64,000 nt of DNA from Euptelea pleiosperma (lineage: Eukaryota; Streptophyta; Magnoliopsida; Ranunculales; Eupteleaceae). Shown here one piece after another: positions 10,900 through 22,709 of this stretch (positions are counted from its first letter, which is position 1; each line of letters begins with the position of its first letter). Under the pieces are notes generated by a model that did not search any database, was not told the DNA's origin, and worked only from the letters and a program-made list of their open reading frames with translations. Both the position numbers and the translations under genes were made by a program. The DNA lies in the NCBI GenBank assembly GCA_035048495.1, contig CM068553.1, positions 26,064,978 through 26,128,977 on the forward strand, read 5' to 3'.

Positions 10900-12450
10900 T
10901 AGCTAGTATCAAGATTGTGGAACTTGATTGGAAGGATAACAAACCACAGAACATAACACAACAATATTAAATTGAAGGTAAAACCTTAAGTCTTCCAATA
11001 ACTAGATAACAATAGTAACTGTACATTAGTCAGTCATATTTAGTTACATTTTCAAAAATAGAACATAAATCACAGAAATGCAGAACATAATACAACTGAC
11101 TCTGGTTGTCAAGCACAGCTTGTGAAAGAACTCAACCTGATGAGTTGCGAATTGACAGTGGACACCATGCTACACTCTCACTGTCACACTGTCACACTGT
11201 CACACTGTCACTCGCAAATATATTCTCAGATTCGGTGGACATCGTGGACATATATCTATGCTACAATCCCAAATTTGAGGTATAAACAATAATTTTCAAA
11301 TGATGCTACTGCTACAACCACCAGTACTAAATATATCATCAATACAAGAACAATAATAATAATAAAATCTCTGCTAATATTACTCCCTACAAATCATCTC
11401 ATAGCAATAATAATTATTGTTCTCATTATCCATCACCATCGCCATGAGAGTATGCCTTAACCTAACTGAAAATCTGCCAGTCAAGCTTTAGGGCTTGCAT
11501 TGCTGGTCCCAAGCCCAGGTGGATAATTGCGTCAGGTTGGTAACCGGTGTAAAACTGTTGTCAAATCTCTTCACATTTATTTAAGTAAAAATAATGACCT
11601 AATTGTTATGAACTCGTACTTGAGCAAAAAGAATTCTAGTGAGGGTAAATAACAGTAAAGCAAACTACTAAATATCAAATTCATGGGATGTGGATGTGGA
11701 TGTGGATGTGCTTATATTAAGAAGGCTCCCCCGACTCATTTGTCTCCGCATTCCTAGAAGGAGCAAATTCAGTGGAAGGTGAAAAAATTGCACCACTGAC
11801 TTATTCAAAAAGTAGGTCATTGAGATCAAGCAGTGTTTAACATATAGGAAATGGAAATGCTGATCTTAACATAGAACTTGCAGCCTTACATGAAACATTG
11901 CAGCCAGATGAAATACACTTTCAACTAACTGGATCACTTGAGAGCTAATGAGATTATTTTGAAATTCACACAACACTCTTTCCAATAGGACACATGCAAG
12001 ACCTTAAACAGCACACATGCACAAGAATGCACGTACCTGTATGCATACTATATCAAAGCCCACCATACTCCCAGTGCCTGCAACTCATCTAAATCACTTA
12101 AACGATTTCAACATCCACTCAGCAACTGACTATCAGAATGAAAGTAATCCTCACTAGAACTTGTTAAAACCTAATTTAAAAAAGCTAAGAACCTATTTGA
12201 TGGCGATAAACTCCCCCTTAAAGTCTATGCAGTAGCCTTCCAATTTCCAAGGAATTGGAGAAATTCCCAGAGTTTAAAGTGATGAATACAAAAAAAAAAA
12301 AAAAATCATTGCCCAGTCGATGGAAAATTATAAGTATTACCAGGACATGAAACAGTGACATAAATTGGTCCCTGGTATAATACACATCATCATGGAACAA
12401 GTGATAATCTCACTGTCACGTCATTTTTCACTTCGTTATATTAGGACCAT
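10900..12450. other. Probable 3' end region of the hnRNP transcript, with short tandem repeats
   Basis: No protein gene seen. Short tandem arrays occur: CACTGTCA-type units at about 11180-11214, an AAT-rich run at 11346-11366, and GGATGT units at about 11687-11711. The low-complexity content and lack of transposon ends fit a UTR or flanking region; the polyadenylation site cannot be placed. Confidence 0.3.
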
Positions 12451-12815
12451 TACCCATCATTGACCCCAACAATAATCAAGCTATCACCAGAAAATACCAG
12501 ATCAAGCATATCCCTGGCTAGGAAAGGGTTGCCTTACCTCAGCTCTAAAGGTAATTGCCATCCATTACAGCAATCTAGGACATGAGTACCACTTCTCCCT
12601 AAGCTGCAAATAATTTTGAATCCGTATTACATTTCCAATCATTGACCCCACCAATAATTATCACCAGAAAAATACCAGATCAAGCATATCCCTAGCTAGG
12701 AAAGGGTCTGTCGTACCCCAGATTTGAGAGGTAACTACCATCCATTACAGCAACTTAGGACATGAGTAGCACTTCTCCCTAAACTGCAAATAATTTTTGA
12801 ATCCATATCACCTTA
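12451..12815 (-). repeat. Tandem duplication (about 184 bp x 2) holding two copies of a candidate 3' UTR exon
   Basis: Two adjacent units (about 12451-12634 and 12635-12815) are about 90% alike. On the minus strand each has an acceptor ending TTATTTGCAG, followed by an exon-like body beginning with (C/T)TTAGGGAGAAGTG. The body is 12603-12538 (66 bp) in one copy with donor GAG|GTAAGG, and 12783-12717 (67 bp) in the other with the weaker donor GGG|GTACGA. They lie downstream of the hnRNP stop codon and its UTR intron donor, so they are candidate alternative 3' UTR exons. The duplication is seen directly; the exon role is inferred. Confidence 0.55.
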
Positions 12816-14483
12816 CTACAGTAGATTAAATACATATCCAAGAAGAAACTCCGAAATTGTTCCTGGCACCTACAAGAAGTGCTCAACAAGGGCCTGCCGC
12901 AAGACACGTAGAGAAGTTTGCCTGTCTAGAAGTAAATCGGATCACCTAATTCATCTGATTTGATTAGAATTATTCATTTCCTGCAATTAGTAATAAAGCA
13001 CCTTTATCATCAGAGAGACGACGGCATCCAAGTATTGGCCATGTCTACACCCTAACAAAAGGGACAATTCCAACTCTGTTGATTACCCAAATATGTTTGC
13101 TCTAATAAAGGCTGCCATTTAAACAAATTAGCCAAGCAACAAAATGGATGATAAATACTGTGGTAGAACAGGGGGGAACTTCCATGTTAACAAATCTACA
13201 TGGTCTCTTGTTAGAAGGTTCTCCCTTCCGTTGTAATTACCTCCCAACTCCAAAGCAAAAGCAGAGGCACAAAAAGCAATGCAAATTGCTTGCGAAGGAA
13301 TATTTATTTCCTGGCATCCATTTATATATTGTAGGAGAAATTACTGATTTAAGCTTGCATGGTTCAGACCCATAACCTTGCAGTATACCTTTAATTGTTC
13401 CACATATTCATAATTCCTGTATGCATTGGTTATTTGCTCTTTATGCCACAAACTTTGAGAGCACAGGCTATAAAGACAAATGCATATACTCACATAAATA
13501 CCTTATTTTCTCTTTATATGCAATCAAAGGTTTTGTCCATCATTAAGGCTCTGACCAGCAAAAAAATGAGATTTTGCCAATTTTTGCTAGTGATTCCCCT
13601 TTCAAAGCCCCGGCAAGAGGAACATGCCTCTGAGTAAGTTTGCTGACCCTATTCCAGAAGCTGGGGTGTAAAACTTCATCCCGGAGAATATAAAAAATCT
13701 TACTCTTACGCAGATAGTGAAATATTGATCACTGTTCCATTTGCTAAACATGGTGAAAACTTCTTCCAAATTGTTTCAGGGCATTGACACTGAAAAGAAC
13801 ATTGGCAGAAATGGGCACCATGTGTTCTGGCATTCCCAACTAAAACTTAAACCCAGGAATTTCAGCAACAGAAAGTATCAGGAAGGCCTACAAATCGCAT
13901 TCTGAAGGACCTTAAGCTTTTACCTATATGCCAATGTTTTGCTCATTGAAAACTCATAATGTAGCACACAACTTCTTTGTCCATCAGATGGAGTTCTAAT
14001 AGTGAGAAACAAATATTCATTTCATACATACCACATACTAGGCCTTTCCAGTTTTCTAGCTCCAAATAACTAAAATCTCCTTACAACATAGAAACACAGC
14101 TTGAAAGACATCCCCCTCTGTAGATCTACCATGGCCCAAGCTGTAGCGTCCTTGCTTCACAGAACTCAGAATTCTATTTCTCTCAGACTAACAGAAAGGC
14201 AGTATACACTTTGTAATATGCTCTTTCCAAGAATGTAGGCATCATTATGAATTAGCGTCACAGCCTACAGCAGCCCCTTGTCATGTCAAATCTGTGTCAG
14301 AGACAAATTCATGTGACCAAAGAGTTCCATTGTCGCCAATCAGACCACTATAGGGAAAGCAAAGTGATGCCTTCCAGCAACCAACAATCACCAACAAAAT
14401 ATAAATAACAAGGCATGATTGGCAAGTGATCTCTCATATGCCATGACATATGAGCAGGACAGATGACATATGAACACAGTTTA
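12816..14483. other. Putative 3' UTR intron and UTR sequence of the hnRNP gene
   Basis: No coding sequence is recognised here. By position it is the intron that starts at 14489, possibly with further UTR exons whose limits cannot be set by eye. Open frames at 13148-13375 and 13395-13637 on the plus strand have no family features and lie antisense to the transcript. Confidence 0.4.
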
Positions 14484-14490
14484 ACTTACC
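14484..14490 (-). promoter_or_regulatory. 5' splice site of a 3' UTR intron one base after the hnRNP stop codon
   Basis: The minus strand reads TGAG|GTAAGT: stop codon TGA (14493-14491), one G, then a near-perfect plant 5' splice site starting at 14489. The gene therefore continues into at least one non-coding exon. A junction this close to the stop would not by itself trigger nonsense-mediated decay. Confidence 0.75.
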
Positions 14491-17400
14491 TCAATAATAC
14501 GACCCAGAACCACCACTTCCCAGGTAACTGCTACCACCCATGCTACGACTGGAATATAGAGATGAATAAGAGCTACCACCAACCTGCAACATCATTGAGA
14601 AATAAATAATGGACAGCAGAATAGTTACAGACTCAACGACACCAGTGCTACAACTAACGTCAGATTAGAAGAGCAGAGCATACATCAGGACCACGAGACG
14701 TGTAATCACTACCAAAGCTCGAAGAGTACATTTCACCAACATCACTACCACCATATGAACCTGAACATCACCAAAACCAAGCACATATGCACTTAGTAAA
14801 CCAAAACTTTCTAAAACTTCAAGGGTAGCAAGCTGCACATATCACCAACTTTTAACATACCTCCACCATAACCCATACCCCGGCGACTTCCATACAGCCC
14901 ATGTGAGTCCTGAGTGGAGACAGCACTTCTGCTGCTACCACCATAGCCTAGGTGAGATCTCCCAAGCCTATAAACATAGTACGGTCACATAAGTTCTGTA
15001 ACAGTGTAGCAATACATCAGCCAAAAAAAAGGGAAATTACTGCAAACACTCAGTTCCAAAAGTTCTAGTAGACCTGTCACTGTAAGCATCACCATATTGA
15101 GAAGTGCTGCCACCAACTCCATAGTCCACACGAGGCCTTGACTGGCGAACACTGGCATCAGCGTAACGTGGAGGAATATCGTCCTTTGAAAGAATGCACA
15201 TATTTCAGTAAAATTTAGATTGTACTAGTTTTTGGTGAAAAAAAAAGGCCAAAAGATAAAAGAAGGGTAAAGGAATCGAGCCACGTCAGACACAGATTAT
15301 GAAAAATTATTACCAAAGAAGAGTATGGACGTTTTGATCCAGAAATTGAGTCGTAGTCGCTGGCACGTCCTTCGTGGTAACTTGGAGGAGGCCTTTCAAA
15401 CCTCCGACCATAGCCTTCATCTACATAGCCCCTCCTTGCCGCAGTGCGAGAAGCACTGCGAGGCACATCATCAGAGTATCCAGATCCATGGGAAAGATAG
15501 TCATCCCTGTACGATGACCGTCTCTCTGTGGCAGCTCTGGAACCATACTCTGCAGCAGCTCTGCTTCTTGGAGGAAGATCATCGCGCCGACCATAATCCC
15601 TCTTTGGATGGCTCTTCGGGACTGCCCAAGGGGAAGCATAGCATCAGAATAATACTGAACATATATGAAATTAAACTACTATATGGATTCAAGTCATAGA
15701 AAGAAACAGGCAAGGGTGCATACTAGGTCTCCTGTTGTAAGACCTCTCTATGGGTGGCAGGGGCCTAACTCTCTCTGTTGCTGCCATAACAGGGCGTCTA
15801 TCTCTAAATCCAAATGGCCTCTTGAATCCACGAACGCCAGCCATTGCCATGCGGCCTCCAATTCCTCTAGAACCATGTCCAGGGAAGCTACGAGGTGCTG
15901 GACGACCCCAGGAACCCCATACACCTCGTGGAGCCCCACGTCCAAGCCGAAAATCGCCTCGAGCAGCATGCTTCCCTCTACCTCTCTGATGTGGCCTTGA
16001 TAATCTGGCCCTAACTTTTACCTGAAACGCAATTATAATTTTTAAGCAAATCCACACATGCAAATAAGACCGAAGCCCCAAATTATCCACGAGAGAAACA
16101 AAAACAGGAACCCTTGAAACATTTAGGCAGACCTTCTTGTCTCCCTCGCCCAATTCTGCATTGTTAATGGCTTCCGCACATGCCACTGCCGCATCATGGG
16201 TTTCAAAACTTACAAACCCAAAATCCTTTCTCTTGGCTGATGGCATATTGCGGGCGAGTTCAATCTTTTCAATCTCCCCAAATTTCGTGAGATGCTCCTT
16301 TACACGATCTTCGTCCCATGAAGCAGGCACACCATCCAGAAATACCGTTTTAACCTGACATTAAAATGGATAAACCACACATTATCATCTAAAAGTTTCT
16401 TAAACACACCGAGGGCAGACAAAAACAATGCAGGCATCAAGATCACAGATGCATCCAGCATGATCCTTTACACCATGAAATTAAACCCAACCATCACTGG
16501 AAGTACGAGAATATGGCCAAGTCCACTCCTTTATTTTAAATACCAACACAAAGTGCCCCACATTGAAGACTTGATTAAACCCAACAGGCTGATACATCCA
16601 TAGAGCAAGCAATAATAGAAAACCATAAACCTAACAAATAAGAATTGGTAAGAACTTGTATTCATTGATATATGGTACAAATTCTCTTATCAACTAAGAT
16701 TTAAGAGTTACAACTTCAATACAAAAATTTGTATAAAGAAAGCCAAGGTTTTCTATAATACCATTGCATGCACAAAGGTTTGAAATTTCGATTTAAAATA
16801 TATCTCCAACGTGGAAATATTATAAAATTTTCACAAAATATTGAAGCATTATGAAAATCATGGAAAAAAAATAGATAACATGCATTGATATTTTACAAAA
16901 TGATTAATCAAACACGAAAGCGAACTCATAACTCATCACAGAAGTAAATTAAACACGTAATTAATCCATTGGGATCATGTATAACAATTTTCTTTTCATT
17001 CACTATAATTTATTAAATTATATGCATTATTCATAAAGGAAATGGATATTGCCCAGAGTGTTTGAAACCAAAGAGGGAATTTTAGTCATTTCAACACAAA
17101 GGAGGAAATTTTGTCTCTGTTTATTTAAAATATGCTTGGCAATATAAACCAGTCACAAAGTCGGGATTCGGCAATAAATTGGAAAGGGGTCAAGTCGGGA
17201 AATTCGGATAAAATCGGAAAAAATCGACAGAAATTGGCAAAAATAAAAAAGTATGGCATTTTTCAAGTTAGAAATGTTGCTTTCAACAAAACACATTTAT
17301 ATGATGAAAAGAACATCTATAATTCCAAAATAATAAGTTAGAACTCATAATTCATGATATATCATTCATAATTCCAAAAATCGGTAAAATCGAAATCAAA

Positions 17401-19938
17401 AGGGGGAAAAATGGGTCTCAGTCGATTAATCGACAAATTCGGCAAAATCGCTGATTAATCGCCGAGTTTTTCGATTAATCGGCGATTGATTCGTGTATTC
17501 GAAAAATCGGAGATTTTTAGAGATTTTTTTAAAAAAATCGGAGATTTTTGTGAATAGGATATAAACTATCCCGATTCATAATTATTAACTTCATATATTT
17601 TTAATTAAGACATTAAAAAACTCATTTTATGGAAATGGAAATATCCCAGTGATGTTTTGTCTCAATCCCTGAAGAAATGGAAATATTTGTGAAAATATGT
17701 CAAAACCAAATACCATATATTCGACCAAAATTACTTCTTCTCATGGAAATGGAATGTCTACGTTTCATTGCACTCTAGATGTCAAAATGCTTACCGTCAA
17801 AATTGCAAAAAAAGAATAAAAATGAAATGAAGATTTGAATGTGACTGAGCTTGTATATCTAAACCAATTACCAATGGTTCAACCACTATGTCAATCCTAA
17901 TCAATCTTAAAAAAGTTTAGGTTTAACATATACCTGTGCCATGATTTCGTCATCTGGCTCAATGAAAGAATCTGCAAAAGCAACCTTTGCAGTCCTATCA
18001 ACTCCAAACACAACATCTGCCTTTTGCAGACGCTTATAAGCATCCATGGCATCTGAACGAGATGGAAATTCCAAGAAAGCGAACCCACGATTCATTCCCT
18101 CGTTGTTACTATCTTCAACCAACGTAATATCCTCAACATTCTCAATTCCATAATGCTTCAACTTCTCTTTCAACTGAATTCAGATGTAAAACTCATAGTC
18201 AATAAAATAGAAATCCTCTAGTACTACTACCCCACAATAACTTGATATGGACCTTACAACATAGACACAGACATGTGTGTCGGTGTCGGACACTGATATG
18301 AAGTATCAAACACATTAACGTCCATAAATCTGATACGGTGACTCATCCGTACAGTTTATTCCATATGTTAAGAGATAAATACTAAAATAATTTAGTTCGT
18401 GTTAAGTAAACAATAGGGAAATGATGTATTTAATTAAGCTGATATACAATGCAAGTCACATAAACAACTAAAGATTAATAGTGGAAAAAAAAGCATTTGA
18501 ATAAATTAATATTTGTTTGAAAGAGTGTGTCGGTAAGGACACACAGGTATGACGGAAAATTTCCAGAAAATGGACTGCCCTGGATTAGGAAACCCAATTT
18601 TCTAGCCTACTTACAGCTTCTTTTGTCCAGGTCTTGCAAATATTTCCCAGGAAAAGGGTGTCGCTATCTTGACTTGGAGACACGCCGCACTGTTTCCCAT
18701 TGACCTGGAACCAATAGTCATAAACACAATTGAACTATGACTCAATTGAACACGTGATGTGAACTTCAGGTACCATTTCAACTTTGACAAGAGCAAGGGG
18801 AAATACCACTGGGTTCTTGAGCTCTGTTACAGCTCGCTTTGCTTGTTCTACAGTTGCAAAACGTAAGAATGCAAAGCCCTTGTTTTTCTTAGTCAGAGGG
18901 TTCATCATCAGCCTGACTTCAGTAACCTCACCAGCTTCACTAAAAACTTTCTTAAGATCATCTTCAGTTGCATCCTTGTCCAAGCCCCCAACAAATACTT
19001 CAAACTCCTTACGCTTACGCCTCTCCTTAACAACTTCATGGTGCTCTTCATCCTCTCCATCAACCGTGCCTTCGTGCTCTTCCACACCATTCTCTTCATC
19101 ATCTTCACCTTCAACATCCTCAGCAACATCTTCCATTTCCTCAACCATGTCACCCTCTTCCTCTTCACTTACATCTCCTCTTGCCTCTTCATCACCTTCC
19201 TTATGAATATCATCTTGATCAATTTCCTTCTCATCATAGTCCACCCCACCATCTTCTTCAGCTTCATATTCTGGTTCATTATCCTCCAACTCTAACCTTT
19301 CACCTTTGTCGTCTTCGTCAAGAGCCTCCTTCACATCATCATCTTCTGTCATGTGAACACAGGTAAACACTCACACCCAGCCCCATCAATAACAAGTACA
19401 GTTTCCAAAATCCACCATGAAAGACCAATAACAAATCTTACATCTTCCTAAAATATGCAAAAGTAAAATTTACCTACTATGAAAGATTGGTTAACAAAGA
19501 TTTTGCCTAGTACACGAATTAAGAAAAACACAGAATAAATCAAATCAAATCAAATCAAATCAAATCAAACTTAACTAAAAAAACATGATACAAAGTAAGT
19601 TAAACCCATCAGAAATTTCCCCAAAAGGATCCATTAGAAATCAAACTCATGATCTTAAATTATAAAATAAAAATTAAAAATTTACCTTTAACAGAAACGG
19701 ATCCGGTTAGTTCTGTTTCCTCCACCGGTTTCTCATTTAGGTTCTCCTCAAATTTTATTCTCTCTTTTTTAACTTCAACGACGGAAACCGAAACCGAAAC
19801 CGAAACATCTTCAATCTTCACCGCTTCTTCTGTTACTTGCTGTTGATTTTGGGGCTTGGGTGTCCCTTTGGCCGCTCTCCCTGGAGTTCTCTTTGGCCCA
19901 GGCGCGCTCGCCCCTTTCTTCACCGTTCTTGGAGGCAT
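14491..19938 (-). CDS. HRLP: hnRNP Q/R-like protein with three RRMs (LIF2/HRLP family)
   Basis: A nuclear RNA-binding protein of the plant hnRNP Q/R (LIF2-like) family, whose members act in splicing, chromatin and flowering control. Eleven coding exons (high to low): 19938-19686, 19345-18807, 18704-18615, 18173-17934, 16354-16133, 16021-15724, 15621-15314, 15183-15074, 14967-14861, 14760-14684, 14583-14491. Every junction is GT/AG and phases are consistent, giving 778 residues. Order of parts: basic N-terminus starting MPPRTVKKG; acidic Glu/Asp stretch at about 85-195; RRM1 at about 199-275 (FVGGL and KGFAFLRF as RNP motifs); RRM2 at about 279-363 (LFLGNI, RGFAFLEF); RRM3 at about 376-455 (VFLDGV, DFGFVSF); then a Gly/Arg/Ser/Tyr-rich tail ending SGSYY. 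The start is the first ATG in a short leader and gives the conserved N-terminus. The tail and domain order fit the HRLP-type paralogue best. The family call is firm; the symbol comes from memory of the Arabidopsis family. Confidence 0.93.
16355..17933 (-). other. Long intron 4 of the hnRNP gene with a TE-like insert
   Basis: This 1.58-kb intron is the longest within the coding region. At about 17130-17560 it holds a degenerate stretch rich in TCGATTAATCGG-like inverted motifs, resembling the ends of small DNA transposons; no clean target duplication was found. The rest is A+T-rich with nothing recognisable. Intron 3 (18174-18614) has a similar relic with GTGTCGG/CCGACAC-type motifs at about 18248-18545. 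Confidence 0.4.
19540..19569. repeat. CAAAT pentanucleotide microsatellite in hnRNP intron 1
   Basis: About six tandem copies of CAAAT lie within intron 1 (19346-19685). Confidence 0.8.
19783..19806 (-). repeat. In-frame hexanucleotide repeat in hnRNP exon 1
   Basis: About four copies of a hexamer (plus strand CCGAAA) encode alternating Val-Ser residues at about positions 45-52 of the protein, in the low-complexity N-terminal region. Six-base units change length without shifting frame, so this stretch may vary between individuals. Confidence 0.8.
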
Positions 19939-19999
19939 TGATGCAGAGCTCTAACAGATATCAGAAACCCTAGAAATCCGAAAGAGAGGGAACGAAGGA

Positions 20000-20146
20000 T
20001 CTGAAAAACCCTAACCCTAACCCTGAAAGTACAAAAAAGAAACCCTAGATTCTGAGAATGGAAGAGATGTAGTACCCTAAAGAAAAGGTCTCCTCGGAGA
20101 TGGATCTGAAAACCTAGGCGAAGGGGAAACTCTTTATAAATAAATA
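20000..20146 (-). promoter_or_regulatory. Core promoter and leader of the hnRNP gene, with telo-box
   Basis: On the minus strand a TATA-like TTTATAAA lies at 20133-20140, which would place transcription start near 20105 and leave a leader of about 170 nt before the ATG at 19938. The leader holds three tandem plant telomere repeats on the plus strand (AAACCCTAACCCTAACCCT, 20006-20024) plus single AAACCCTA motifs near 19969 and 20040. Telo-boxes are known promoter/leader elements of plant housekeeping genes and bind TRB proteins. No start site was measured. Confidence 0.6.
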
Positions 20147-20240
20147 GGGTTCTATTCACAGGATAATCTTAATTGTGGATAAATATATAGAGAAGAGGAA
20201 CACTAGCAGGAGAAAAGCTTGGGTCCCAAGCCGGTTAAAG

Positions 20241-20542
20241 CCCACATTATGAGCCACGTGGCATATTATTAGAGGATACTGACCGTATGGATGTTTGACC
20301 ATTCCCTCGGTGGATCTGTAAACCAAAAGTCAGCCTGACTAGTGATTTCTGAGCGTTGGATTGAAGTTATTTTCATGGGTTTATTTTAACCGTAGGAATT
20401 TGAGCATTATTTGGTACAAATATCAAAAGATTGCAAATTACTAATCAGACTGATTTTTAGTTTGCAGGTCCATCGAGAGACTGGCCAAACATCCATACGG
20501 TCTGCGCCCTCTAATAGCGTGCCACGTGGCTCGTATTGTGGG
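20241..20542. mobile_element. Foldback MITE just upstream of the hnRNP promoter
   Basis: Inverted arms: CCCACATTATGAGCCACGTG at the left, the complement of CCCACAATACGAGCCACGTG at the right, with GACCGTATGGATGTTTG and its complement further in. Each arm carries the perfect palindrome GCCACGTGGC (20253-20262 and 20521-20530), a G-box/ABRE core. The element ends about 100 bp upstream of the gene's TATA-like motif. Confidence 0.75.
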
Positions 20543-20890
20543 ATGTGACCGGTCGCAACAACCCGTTTTCACCGAAGTTTAACTCCGCCAGCAATACCGC
20601 TCCAAATGACGTTTCCACTTCATCAGGCGACCCTTTTTTTTTTTCTTTATTTCGGTTCAAACACCGCCACAGTCGATCGTGAGGGTAAAAAGCAACGGTA
20701 ACTCTACTACAATCTCAAGAGAAGGGCGCGTTTGTTTAGTGGGAAAACGCAGTTTGGGATGTTTCAAGCGTTTGGCCCATCGAAATTGCGAACATTTTGG
20801 TATTTGCATGGAAAGTGAAAATCCCCACCCTCTTTAAAAAATGTTTTCACACCTCCCAAAAAATAAAAAAGATCACGCAAAAGTGAGAAA

Positions 20891-20930
20891 TCTATTCTAC
20901 TATATAATGGATGAAGGTCCTTCTTGCTTG
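20891..20930 (+). mobile_element. Helitron 5' end, partner end not found
   Basis: A|TCTATTCTACTATATAATGG with the following GATGAAGGTCCTTCTTG is nearly identical to the start of the Helitron at 21230, so it marks another family member, truncated or interrupted by that Helitron. Confidence 0.45.
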
Positions 20931-21229
20931 CCTCACGCTAAATCCCAAATATGTCCAAAATATCCATCTTTTGTTTCTTTTCATTTTCTTGATTTTTTTA
21001 CTTTAGAAGGGGTTTTTTGGTCTTATTGGTGTCAAAGACATGTCAGCCCTACAACTCTTCAATGCTCTCTTTTATTACAAAAAATAAAAAAATCTTATTT
21101 CTAATATTACCCTCAAGTTCATTAAATTAACAAGCATTGCTTCTTTCAGGTGTAGAAATTGTTTTAATTGATAAAGGTTCTTTGGTCATTCAGTATTTTC
21201 ACATTCCAACGCAACTATTCAAGCAATCA

Positions 21230-21969
21230 TCTATTCTACTATGTAACGGATGAAGGTCCTTCTTGTTACATTTAACGTGGCACTTACACTATTCATTAAA
21301 AAAAATTAGATGATAGATCCATCATCGAAGTTGATGATCGACCCACATTGTAAGTTACATAACACATTATCGGAGGATACTAACCGTATAGATGTCAGAC
21401 ACATCCCTAAATGAACTTATGTTAAAAAAAATAAGCCTGATTAGTAATTTCTAACCTTTTGATCGTAATTCTTGAAATACACGGTGAAAAATAATCCATG
21501 AAAAGGACTCTAATCCAATGGCTATAAATTATTAATCAAGGTGAATTTTGATACGTAGATCTAACTATAGATGGTAAAAACATCTATACGGCGAGTGGTA
21601 TCTAAGAGTGTTCTACGTGGATCATAATATGGTCCATCATCAACTTGGATGTTTTTAAAAATAAAAACAAAACCAAAAGCTACCGTACATACTTCATTAT
21701 TAAAATAGTAATGATCACATGGTTCAAGAGCCATGGATATTATCATGTTGTACAGTGGTGTCATTTTGTCACTAGCCAAATAATACTCAAAATCTACGGT
21801 TAAAAACAAACAATGAAAAAGACTCTAATCCAATGGACAAAAATAACTAATCAGGATGAATTTTCGTATGTAGATCCCCTTAGGGATGGGCAAAATGCCT
21901 ATACAGTCATCGATATCTAAGGTGCTGCCATGTGTAAGGTGCACGTGCATCGCACGTGGCGTTCCCTAG
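21230..21969 (+). mobile_element. Non-autonomous Helitron (740 bp)
   Basis: Starts A|TCTATTCTACTATGTAACGG and ends CTAG|T, inserted between A and T as Helitrons are. Just before the end is a 7-bp stem CACGTGC-ATC-GCACGTG (21942-21958), matching the 3' hairpin of plant Helitrons. The interior carries a foldback of the family seen at 20241 (about 21349-21636). No Rep/helicase. Confidence 0.7.
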
Positions 21970-22241
21970 TTACCATAATGGCTGTAGTGTACAACACGTT
22001 GGGCCAAAAAAGTTGTAGATAATTAACGTAGACCAAACGATCGTGCTTATCAAATCATAGACAAAAAAGTCACTTTAGAAATGGAAGTTTGCTCCCACGT
22101 TTGATTTTTTTTTTTTTTTGCAAAGGCCAAAAATGCCCTTATTGAGCGCCAGAGTAGATACCTCTTTTTCATTGAGATGAAATCTCGGTTGAAGACATTT
22201 ATTAAAATTACATAAAATCTGAAATTCATTATAATTTAGAC

Positions 22242-22610
22242 CAGTGTTTGAAAGCTCAAAAACTCGTTTGGACTAAAAAATCTACCGAGCTGAGTTAACT
22301 CGAAGACTTAAACTCGACCCGAAACAACTTGACTCGAGTAATATATTAATATATATAAATATCATATTTTTATAAACAAAATTTATAAGATTCTGTCGAG
22401 TTTGAGACTTTGAGTTGACTAGGCAAGTTTTCGAGAAATTTATTAACTCACAACTCGATTATAAAATGCGTCATTTTTTTCCAAAATATAACGCACCACA
22501 CCAAGTGCGTCGTGTATTCGATTCGAGTTTATTAGAGTCAACTCGAAATTCAATCGAGTCGAGTCAACTTGACCGAGTTTCACACTGACTCGGCGAGTTT
22601 TAAAACAATG
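22242..22610. mobile_element. hAT-type MITE (369 bp)
   Basis: Starts CAGTGTTTGAAAGCTC and ends with the complement of CATTGTTTTAAAACTC. It is flanked by 8-bp repeats ATTTAGAC (22234-22241) and GTTTAGAC (22611-22618), one mismatch. It is rich in ACTCG/CGAGT motifs. Confidence 0.7.
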
Positions 22611-22709
22611 GTTTAGACGGAGAGAGAAATAGAACAAACAGACGAAGATGATGGGTTTTCTTTGATTCGAATGTGCAATTTTGTATTACTTATTTTTCTT
22701 TGATTTTTA

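Noticed and set aside
18784..19206. 140-codon plus-strand Ser/Thr-rich frame
   Set aside because: Antisense shadow of the acidic region and RRM1 in hnRNP exon 2, which has consistent splice sites and conserved domains.
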